Source: JBBROS01 sp964246015 (GTDB lineage: Bacteria > Pseudomonadota > Alphaproteobacteria > Acetobacterales > Acetobacteraceae). From it: a stretch of DNA of 64,000 nucleotides. Both the position numbers and the translations under genes were made by a program. Positions 27,660 through 34,630 of the stretch are shown piece after piece. Position 1 is the first letter of the stretch; each line of letters opens with the position of its first letter. The stretch is from NCBI GenBank assembly GCA_964246015.1, contig CAXTPG010000007.1, positions 14,977 to 78,976 on the forward strand, given 5' to 3'. The notes beneath the pieces were generated by a model. That model was not told where the DNA came from and did not search any database. It saw only the letters and a program-made list of their open reading frames with translations.

Positions 27660-28268
27660 ATGAACGCACCCGCACCCGGCGCCGCCCGCGCCGCCGCCGT
27701 CGCCGCAACCATGGACCGTGTGAAGGGGATCGAGCGCCAGCACGGCGTGACCCGGGACGCGCTGGAGGCGATCAAGGCCGAGATGCTCGACCTGGCCGGG
27801 CAGGAGGCGCTGTTCCCGGCTGCCGAGTTCCCGCCGCCGCCGGTGGGGGAGAAGGGCGCGAAGCGGTATCTGCTGCAGGAGGATCCGGACGGGCGGTTCG
27901 CGCTGTACATGCTGGCGCTGAACCCCGGCAACATGAGCCCGCCGCACGACCACACCACGTGGGCGGTGATCACCGCCGTCGACGGGCAGGAGCTGAACCG
28001 GGTGTATCGCCGGACCGATGACGGCAGCGTGGCGGGCAAGGCGTCGCTGGAGCTGGTGCGGGAGGTGATGGTGGAGCCGGGCACGGGGATCGCGTTCATG
28101 CCGGACGACATCCATTCCATCCATACGGCGGGGACGCGGAGCACGCGGCACCTGCATGTGTACGGGCTGGCGCTGGAGCGGCTGGACACGCGGCAGGGGT
28201 TCGATATCGAGGCCGGGACGGTGCAGCCGTACAACAAGGCGTTCATGAAGCCGACCGCCAACCGATGA
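27660..28268 (+). CDS. Cysteine dioxygenase-family thiol dioxygenase
   Basis: A 202-residue cupin that oxidises a small thiol with O2. The iron ligands are probably His96 and His98 in PPHDHTTWAVI plus a His in PDDIHSIH (152 or 155). Whether the substrate is cysteine, 3-mercaptopropionate or another thiol cannot be read from the sequence. The ATG at 27660 follows a GGAGGGG site and is preferred to the in-frame ATG at 27603. The stop overlaps the rhodanese start by ATGA, so the two act in one sulfur pathway. Confidence 0.88.
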   Translation: MNAPAPGAARAAAVAATMDRVKGIERQHGVTRDALEAIKAEMLDLAGQEALFPAAEFPPPPVGEKGAKRYLLQEDPDGRFALYMLALNPGNMSPPHDHTTWAVITAVDGQELNRVYRRTDDGSVAGKASLELVREVMVEPGTGIAFMPDDIHSIHTAGTRSTRHLHVYGLALERLDTRQGFDIEAGTVQPYNKAFMKPTANR

Positions 28269-29809
28269 ACCTCGTCACGCCCGCCACCCTTCGCGCCTGG
28301 ATCCAGGACGGCGGCGAGCTTGCCATCCTGGATGCGCGGGAGGAGGGCGAGTTCGGCGGCGGGCATCTGTTCTGGGCCGTGCCGTGCCCGCTTTCGAAGG
28401 CGGAGCTGCGGATTCCCGTGCTGCTGCCGCGGCTGGCGACGCGGATCGTGTGCGTGGATGGCGGCAGTGGGGGGCTGGCCGGACGGCTGGCGGCCATGGT
28501 GCAGGGCATGGGCGCCGGCGACGTGCATGTGCTGGAGGGCGGGTCGCAGGGCTGGGCGGAGGCGGGGTTCGTGCTGTTCACCGGCGTGAACGTGCCCAGC
28601 AAGGCGTTCGGCGAGTGGGTGGAGCATCATTATGGCACGGAGAGCGTCGATGCGCCGGAGCTGAAGGCGTGGATGGACGAGGGGCGCGACATGGTCGTGC
28701 TGGACAGCCGTCCGCTGGACGAGTTCCGAAACATGTCGATCCCGACGGGCGTGAACGTGCCGGGGGGGGAGCTGGCGTACCGGATCGGGGACCTGGTGCC
28801 GGACCCGGCGACCGTGATCGTCGTCAACTGCGCGGGACGCACGCGGAGCATCATGGGGGCGGAGAGCCTGCGCCGGGCCGGGGTGCCGAACCCGGTGGTC
28901 GCGCTGCGGAACGGGACGATGGGGTGGGCGCTGGCGGGGCTGGAGGTCGCGCGGGGGGAGACGGCGCGGTATGCGCCGGGCCGGCCGGCGACGGCGGCGC
29001 TGGCGCTGGAGCGGGCATCGGCGTTCGCCGAGGAGTCGGGCGTGGGCGTCATCGGGCCGCTGGACCTGGTTCGGTTCGAGGACGATCCGGACCGCACGCT
29101 GTATGTGCTGGACGTGCGCGATCCCCTGGAGTTCGCGGCGCTGCACCGGCCGTTGAGCCGCAACGCGCCGGGCGGGCAGCTGGTGCAGGCGACGGACCAG
29201 TGGATCGCGGTCCGGGGCGCGCGCATCGCCGTGCTGGACGATGACGGCGTGCGGGCCCGGATGGCGGCGGCGTGGCTGCGGCAGATGGGGCACCGCGACG
29301 TGTTCGTCGTGGAGGGGGCGCTGGAGGGGGTGGAGGACGTGCCGCCGCCGACGCCCGCGGCGCCCGAGGGCGTCGGGGCGGATGCGGTCACGGGCGCGCT
29401 GGTGATCGACCTGGCCCGCAGCATCGACTACCGGGCCGGGCACATCCCGGGGGCGGTGTGGGCGATCCGCACGCGGCTGGACCGGGTGCGGGAGCGGCTG
29501 GCGGCGGCGGAGCGCGTCGTGCTGACCTCCCCGGACGGGGTGCTGGCGGGGATGGCGGTGGCGGAGGCGCAGGCGCTGACGGCGGCCCCGGTCATGGCGC
29601 TGGCCGGCGGGACTGCGGCGTGGGTCGCGCAGGGCGGGGCGATGCAGGTGGACCGGACGGTGCCGGCGGACGAGGATTGCGCGGATTTCTATCTGCGGCC
29701 GTACGACCGCAACTCGGGCGTCGAGGCGGCGATGCACGCCTATCTGAGCTGGGAGATCGACCTGGTCCACGAGATCGAGCGCGACGGGACCGTTGCCTTC
29801 GGCGTCTAG
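28265..29809 (+). CDS. Four-domain rhodanese-like sulfurtransferase
   Basis: A 514-residue protein with four rhodanese-like domains, at roughly residues 1-115, 118-240, 255-370 and 375-475. Only the second has an active-site loop, CAGRTRS with Cys189; the first, third and fourth have no Cys in the equivalent position. It probably passes or accepts sulfane sulfur linked to the thiol dioxygenase just upstream. The C-terminal tail (YDRNSGVEAAMHAYLSWEIDLVHEIERDG) is shared by similar multi-rhodanese proteins. Translation is coupled to the upstream gene and the 3' end overlaps comF. Confidence 0.88.
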   Translation: MNLVTPATLRAWIQDGGELAILDAREEGEFGGGHLFWAVPCPLSKAELRIPVLLPRLATRIVCVDGGSGGLAGRLAAMVQGMGAGDVHVLEGGSQGWAEAGFVLFTGVNVPSKAFGEWVEHHYGTESVDAPELKAWMDEGRDMVVLDSRPLDEFRNMSIPTGVNVPGGELAYRIGDLVPDPATVIVVNCAGRTRSIMGAESLRRAGVPNPVVALRNGTMGWALAGLEVARGETARYAPGRPATAALALERASAFAEESGVGVIGPLDLVRFEDDPDRTLYVLDVRDPLEFAALHRPLSRNAPGGQLVQATDQWIAVRGARIAVLDDDGVRARMAAAWLRQMGHRDVFVVEGALEGVEDVPPPTPAAPEGVGADAVTGALVIDLARSIDYRAGHIPGAVWAIRTRLDRVRERLAAAERVVLTSPDGVLAGMAVAEAQALTAAPVMALAGGTAAWVAQGGAMQVDRTVPADEDCADFYLRPYDRNSGVEAAMHAYLSWEIDLVHEIERDGTVAFGV

Positions 29810-30581
29810 CGTCGTCCGGGCGGGTGGGCGGGCGCTGCTCGATCTGCTGCTGCCGCCGCAGTGCCTGACGTGCGATCAGCCGGTGGGGGCGCCGGGGCAG
29901 TTCTGCGCCGCGTGTTTCCGTCGGACGCAGATGATTTCGGCGCCGTGCTGCTCGGCGTGCGGGGTGCCGTTTGGCGCGGCGGGGGGCGGGGCTTTAGGAG
30001 GCGGGGCGTTAGGAGGCGGGGTGACGACGTGCCCCGCGTGCCAGGCGCGGCCGCCGTCCTGGGGGCAGGCGCGGGCGGCGCTGCTGTATGACGACCAGGC
30101 GCGGCGGGTTCTGCTGCCGTTCAAGTACGGGGACCGGGTGGAGACGGCGCGGGCGCTGGCGCCGCTGATGGCGCGTGCCGGGGCGGCGCTGCTGGCGCGG
30201 GCGGATCTGCTGGTGCCGGTGCCGCTGCATCGCTGGCGGCTGCTGGGGCGGCGCTACAACCAGTCGGCGCTGCTGGCGCAGGCGCTGGCGCGGAGCGGGG
30301 GGCCGCCGGCGGTGCTGGACGGGCTGCGGCGTGTGCGCCGGACCCCGCCGCTGGGGCGGTTCTCGCCGGCCCGGCGGCGGGCCGTGCTGGAGGGCGCGTT
30401 CGCCGTGACGCCCGGGCGGCTGCCGATGCTGCGGGACGCGCGGGTGCTGCTGATCGACGACGTGCTGACGACGGGGGCGACGGCCGAGGCCTGCGCGCGC
30501 GTGCTGCTGGATGCGGGGGTGGGCGGGGTGGACGTGCTTGCGGCGGCGCGGGTGCCGGACCACGACGGGTTGCAGCCGTGA
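29793..30581 (+). CDS. comF: ComF family phosphoribosyltransferase-like protein
   Basis: A 262-residue double-zinc-finger/PRT protein. The N-terminus has four Cys pairs (CLTC, CAAC, CSAC, CPAC). The PRT fold shows VPVPLHRWRLLGRRYNQSALLAQALA and the PRPP loop VLLIDDVLTTGATA. A Gly/Ala-Leu repeat (GGGALGGGALGGG, encoded at about 29988-30022 with two TTA codons) is inserted between the last two Cys pairs. The start is probably the TTG at 29793 inside the rhodanese 3' end; no better codon lies near. ComF is needed for DNA uptake in competent bacteria, but its general role is unclear. Confidence 0.88.
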   Translation: MPSASSVVRAGGRALLDLLLPPQCLTCDQPVGAPGQFCAACFRRTQMISAPCCSACGVPFGAAGGGALGGGALGGGVTTCPACQARPPSWGQARAALLYDDQARRVLLPFKYGDRVETARALAPLMARAGAALLARADLLVPVPLHRWRLLGRRYNQSALLAQALARSGGPPAVLDGLRRVRRTPPLGRFSPARRRAVLEGAFAVTPGRLPMLRDARVLLIDDVLTTGATAEACARVLLDAGVGGVDVLAAARVPDHDGLQP

Positions 30582-31169
30582 TCAGCTTCGCCGGGCTGCG
30601 GTCTCGGTGCCGCGGGCGGGCTCGTCCGGGAGGCGGAAATAGAGGTCGCGGCGGGTGCCGTCGGCCGGGTCGATGGCGGTGACGACGTCGTAGAGATGGC
30701 CCTGCTGGCGCAGGACCGCGCGTTCGGTGCGTTGCAGGCCGAGGAGGCGGAGGACCTCGTCCTCCTGCGGGGCGGCGGCGGTGGCGAAGGCCGTTGCGGC
30801 GTCCTGACCGTTGCCGGAGGTCATGAGGCGGCGGACCAGGCGGGCGACGCGCTGGTCGTCGGCGGTGTCGGGGATCAGGCTGAAGACCAGGCGGTCCTCG
30901 CCCCCGCCGCGGCGGCGGGCGGTGATGACGTCGAAGGGCTGGTCACGCTCGCGCACGACCTCGTGCCGCTGGAACGCGAGGCCGCGGGCGCGGAGGACGA
31001 GGTAGGCGTCGGAGAGGCGTCCGATCTCGATGGCGGTTGCGCTGGTGCGGCCGTCGCCACTGGCGAGCGCCGCCTGGATGCGGCGGGACGAGGGGGCGGT
31101 GCCGGCGCCCGGTGCGGTGGCGCACCCGGACAGCACGGCGAGGCAGAGCAGCAGGCCGGCGCGGGTCAT
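30582..31169 (-). CDS. Putative lipoprotein of unknown function
   Basis: A 195-residue protein with a clean lipoprotein signal: MTRAGLLLCLAVLSGCATAPG, with LSGC as the lipobox and Cys16 the first mature residue. The mature part contains two related halves, each with an arginine-rich stretch and a phrase about reading out a value (HEVVRERDQPFDVITARRRGG; GHLYDVVTAIDPADGTRRDLYF). This suggests an internal duplication. I do not recognise the family. Its start overlaps the stop of the ParA-like gene by ATGA, so they are one transcription unit. Confidence 0.75.
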   Translation of the reverse strand: MTRAGLLLCLAVLSGCATAPGAGTAPSSRRIQAALASGDGRTSATAIEIGRLSDAYLVLRARGLAFQRHEVVRERDQPFDVITARRRGGGEDRLVFSLIPDTADDQRVARLVRRLMTSGNGQDAATAFATAAAPQEDEVLRLLGLQRTERAVLRQQGHLYDVVTAIDPADGTRRDLYFRLPDEPARGTETAARRS

Positions 31170-31795
31170 CCGATCACCACCAGCAGGGCCGCGAGCAGGG
31201 CGCGCAGCTCGGTCGCCGCGGCGCTGCGGGGGGCTGCTTCGGTCACGCCCAGCCCCTCGGCGAAGGCCTGGGCGTAGGCGGTGCGGTTGCCGAGTGTCGC
31301 GGGCAAGACGATGAGGCCGCGGGTCTTGAGTTCCGCCTCCATGGCGTCGCGCAGCCTGCCGGAGGACGGGACGCGGTTGAGGACGAGGCAGGAGGGGCGT
31401 TTTTCCTCGGCGGCGAGTTTCAGGGTGCCTTCGGCGGCCCAGAGGTCGGGCGGGCTGGGCTGCAGGGGGATCACCACGAGGTCGGCGCCGCGGATGGCGC
31501 GCCGGGCGTCGCTGTCGATCTGCGGCGGGCTGTCGATGAGGACGACGTCGTAGGCCTTGCGGAGGCGTTCAAGCTCGACGGGCAGGCGCCAGCCGGCGGC
31601 GTCGCTGAAGGCGATCGCGGCGGCGGGGGTGGGGCGGGCGGCGCGGATGGCGTGCCAGCGGGCGAGGCTGTGCTGGGGGTCGATGTCGAGGAGGGCGACG
31701 GACTTGCTGGGGGCGAGGGCTGCTGCCAGGTTGGCCGCGAGCGTCGTCTTGCCCGCGCCCCCCTTCTGCTGCGCTACCGTGATGACCACCGCCAT
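31166..31795 (-). CDS. Orphan ParA/MinD-like ATPase
   Basis: A 209-residue deviant Walker ATPase. It starts MAVVITVAQQKGGAGKTTLAANLAAAL, where KGGAGKT is the P-loop with its signature lysine. DIDPQHSLARWH and VVLIDSPPQ are further ParA motifs. There is no ParB partner, so it is unlikely to be the chromosome partition protein; orphan ParAs place cargo such as chemotaxis arrays, polyhedral bodies or envelope complexes. The ATG at 31795 is preferred over the upstream in-frame ATG at 31867 because the P-loop should be near the N-terminus. It is divergent from nnr across 28 bases. Confidence 0.88.
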   Translation of the reverse strand: MAVVITVAQQKGGAGKTTLAANLAAALAPSKSVALLDIDPQHSLARWHAIRAARPTPAAAIAFSDAAGWRLPVELERLRKAYDVVLIDSPPQIDSDARRAIRGADLVVIPLQPSPPDLWAAEGTLKLAAEEKRPSCLVLNRVPSSGRLRDAMEAELKTRGLIVLPATLGNRTAYAQAFAEGLGVTEAAPRSAAATELRALLAALLVVIG

Positions 31796-31823
31796 GCCTG
31801 AACCCCGCACATCCCGAGGCAGG

Positions 31824-33206
31824 ATGCACGACAGGACCCGGCCAAGCCAGCCTGAGCCGTTGCCCACGCCTGCCGAGATGGCGGCGGCGGACCGGCGTGC
31901 GGCGGCGTCGGGCGTGCCGGGGCTGGTGTTGATGCGGGCGGCGGCGGCGGCGGTGGCGCGGGCGGCGGTGCGGATGGGGCCGGCGCGGACGCTGGTGCTG
32001 TGCGGGCCGGGGGGCTGGCCGGTGGCGGTGGCGGAATGGGCGGCGCCTCGGGCCGGGTCGGACGCTGCGGCGCTGCGGGCGGCGTGGCGGGGGCCGGTCG
32101 TGCCGTTTGCCGTGGCGGAGGCGGCGCGGGCGGGGCTGGTGATCGATGCGGTGTTCGGGGGCGGGCTGCGGGACGACGTGCCGGCGCTGGTCGCGGACGT
32201 GCTGGCGGCGGGGGCGCGGGTGCTGGCGGTGGATGTGCCCAGCGGGCTGGATGGCGGGACGGGTCAGGCGCGGGGGCGGGTGCGGGGGGCGGAGCGGACG
32301 GTGACGTTCGGCGCGCGCCGGCCGGGGCATGTGCTGCTGCCGGGGCGGGGGCTGTGCGGGGTGGTGGAGGTGGCGGATATCGGGCTGCCGGCGGGCGCCG
32401 TGAGGGGGGTCCGGACATGGCGGAACACGCCGGCGTTGTGGGGTGTGCCGGCGCCGGGGGCGGCGTCGCACAAGTATACGCGTGGCCATGTGACGGTGCT
32501 GGGTGGCGCCGCGATGACGGGGGCGGCGCGGCTGGCGGCCATGGGCGCGCGGCGGGGTGGCGCGGGGCTGGTGACGATCGCGGCGGGGGGAGCGGGGGAT
32601 CTGTATCGCGGGGGGGAGCCGGGGGTGATCGTGGATGATTCCCCGCTCGATGTGCTGCTGGAGGATGGGCGGCGGGGGGTTTGGGTGTGCGGGCCGGGTC
32701 TGGGTCGGGAGCAGGCGGGGGCGGCCTTGGCGGTGCTGTTGGCGGCGGGGCGGCGGGTGGTCGCGGATGCGGATGCGCTGGGGGCGGCGGCGGGCGCTGC
32801 GGCGATGCTGCGCGGGTGCGCGGTGGTGACGCCGCATGGGGGGGAGTTCGCGCGGGTGTTCGGGCCGGTGGGGGACGACCGGCTGGCGGCGGTGCGGGCG
32901 GCGGCGGTGCGGATCGGGGGCGTGGTGGTGCTGAAGGGTGCGGATACCGTCGTCGCGGCGCCGGACGGGCGGGCGGTCGTGAACGACAATGCGCCGCCGT
33001 TTCTGGCGACGGCGGGGGCGGGGGACGTGCTGGCGGGGGTGGTCGCGGCCATGCTGGCGCAGGGATTGCCGGCGTGGGAGGCGGCGTGCGCGGCGGTCTG
33101 GCTGCACGGCGACGCGGCGCGGCGGTGCGGGCCGGGGCTGGTCGCGGAGGATTTGGCGCGGGGCGTTGCGGCGGCGGTCGCGGGCGTGGCCCAAGCTGGG
33201 CTATAG
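31824..33206 (+). CDS. nnr: Bifunctional NAD(P)H-hydrate repair enzyme with degenerate epimerase domain
   Basis: A 460-residue fusion that repairs hydrated NAD(P)H. The C-terminal ADP-dependent dehydratase looks intact: SHKYTRGHVTVLGGAAMTGAARLAA, VTPHGGEFARVF, VLKGADTVV and TAGAGDVLAG. The N-terminal epimerase retains VIDAVFGGGLRDDV and VLAVDVPSGLDGG, but after LCGPG it jumps straight to GWPVAVAEW. The usual NNGGDG motif and about 16 residues are missing in frame. Epimerase activity is therefore doubtful. The ATG at 31824 lies close to the divergent ParA start. Confidence 0.88.
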   Translation: MHDRTRPSQPEPLPTPAEMAAADRRAAASGVPGLVLMRAAAAAVARAAVRMGPARTLVLCGPGGWPVAVAEWAAPRAGSDAAALRAAWRGPVVPFAVAEAARAGLVIDAVFGGGLRDDVPALVADVLAAGARVLAVDVPSGLDGGTGQARGRVRGAERTVTFGARRPGHVLLPGRGLCGVVEVADIGLPAGAVRGVRTWRNTPALWGVPAPGAASHKYTRGHVTVLGGAAMTGAARLAAMGARRGGAGLVTIAAGGAGDLYRGGEPGVIVDDSPLDVLLEDGRRGVWVCGPGLGREQAGAALAVLLAAGRRVVADADALGAAAGAAAMLRGCAVVTPHGGEFARVFGPVGDDRLAAVRAAAVRIGGVVVLKGADTVVAAPDGRAVVNDNAPPFLATAGAGDVLAGVVAAMLAQGLPAWEAACAAVWLHGDAARRCGPGLVAEDLARGVAAAVAGVAQAGL

Positions 33207-33229
33207 TCGGGGCAGACACGGAGATTTCT

Positions 33230-34630
33230 ATGAGCGAGACCGCCGTCCAGATCGGCCTGTTCGACCGCGCCATCCGCCGCATCGCCACGGTGTGGCGGGA
33301 CATGGCGTCCACCGTCTCGGTGAACGAGGACGAGGGGATCGCCGGGCAGATGCGCGCGTGCCTGGATGCGCGGGGGGGGGAAGTCAGCGCGCGGAACCGG
33401 GCGGCGAAGCTGGCGCAGACGTATCTGGGGCTGGACGATGCGGGGCGGCGGGCGTTCCTGCACGCGCTGGCGCAGTTCGACAGCGACCCGGCGGATGCGG
33501 AGCGGGCGTGGGAGGCGGTGCAGGGCGCCGATGGGCCGGATGCGCGGGCGGTGGCGAAGGTTGCGCTGCGGCGGGCGCTGGAGCCGCCGCGGGTGCGGCT
33601 GCTGACGCAGTTCACCACGATCCCGGACGGGATGAAGTTCCTGGTGGATCTGCGGGCCACGCTGCTGGCGCTGAAGGGGACGGACCCGTGGCTCGCGGCG
33701 CTGGAGAACGACCTGAAGAACCTGCTGGCGAGCTGGTTCGACGTGGGGTTCCTGGAGCTGCAACGCATCGACTGGCACAGCCCGGCGCTGCTGCTGGAGC
33801 GGCTGGTGGGCTATGAGGCGGTGCACGAGATCCGGTCGTGGAGCGACCTCAAGAACCGGCTGGACAGCGACCGGCGCTGCTATGCGCTGTTCCATCACCG
33901 GATGCCGAACGAGCCGCTGATCTTCGTCGAGGTGGCGCTGGTGCGGGGGCTGGCGGACAGCGTGCAGCGTCTGCTGGACAAGAAGGCGCCGCTGCTGGAC
34001 CCGAAGGAGGCGGATACGGCGATCTTCTATTCCATCAGCAACTGCCAGAAGGGGTTGGCGGGGATCAGCTTCGGCAACTTCCTGATCAAGCGGGTGGTGG
34101 AGGTGCTGGGCAACGAGTTCCGCAATCTGAAGGCGTTCGCGACCTTGTCGCCGCTGCCGGGGTTCCGGCGGTGGCTGGACGGCAAGCTGCGGGAGGAGGA
34201 TGCGAAGCTGCTGAGCGAGGAGGAGGCGACGAGCCTGCGGACGGCGGCGCCGGCGGACATCGTGCACGACACGGGCCACCAGGCGCTGGCGGCGATCCTG
34301 GCGCGGCGGGGGTGGTATCGCGATCCCGCGATGCTGAAGGCGGCGGAACCGGTGCTGGTGCGGCTGGCGGCGCGGTATCTGCTGGCGGAGAGCCGCGGGA
34401 GCCGGGCCATCGACCCGGTGGCGCATTTCCATCTTTCGAACGGGGCGCGGGTGGAGCGGATCATGGCGTGCGCGGATACGTCGGAGAAGGGGGGGAAGGA
34501 GAGCGCGACGTTGATGGTCAACTACCTCTATGACCCAGCGAAGATCGAGGATTATCACGAGGATTACGCGGGGGAGGGGAAGCGCAACGCGAGCACGGTG
34601 GTGCGGAAGCTGGCGCGGGGGTGGGCGTGA
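33230..34630 (+). CDS. mcd: Malonyl-CoA decarboxylase
   Basis: Splits malonyl-CoA into acetyl-CoA and CO2. The 466 residues cover the N-terminal helical domain and the C-terminal acetyltransferase-like catalytic domain. Recognisable blocks are NEPLIFVEVALVRGLADSVQ, FYSISNCQKGLAGISFG and DPVAHFHLSNGARVERI. The last of these holds the catalytic His-x-His region, and MVNYLYDPAKIE follows near the end. A nine-base G run at 33372-33380 lies in the coding sequence. The stop overlaps a GTG start of the next gene. Confidence 0.94.
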   Translation: MSETAVQIGLFDRAIRRIATVWRDMASTVSVNEDEGIAGQMRACLDARGGEVSARNRAAKLAQTYLGLDDAGRRAFLHALAQFDSDPADAERAWEAVQGADGPDARAVAKVALRRALEPPRVRLLTQFTTIPDGMKFLVDLRATLLALKGTDPWLAALENDLKNLLASWFDVGFLELQRIDWHSPALLLERLVGYEAVHEIRSWSDLKNRLDSDRRCYALFHHRMPNEPLIFVEVALVRGLADSVQRLLDKKAPLLDPKEADTAIFYSISNCQKGLAGISFGNFLIKRVVEVLGNEFRNLKAFATLSPLPGFRRWLDGKLREEDAKLLSEEEATSLRTAAPADIVHDTGHQALAAILARRGWYRDPAMLKAAEPVLVRLAARYLLAESRGSRAIDPVAHFHLSNGARVERIMACADTSEKGGKESATLMVNYLYDPAKIEDYHEDYAGEGKRNASTVVRKLARGWA

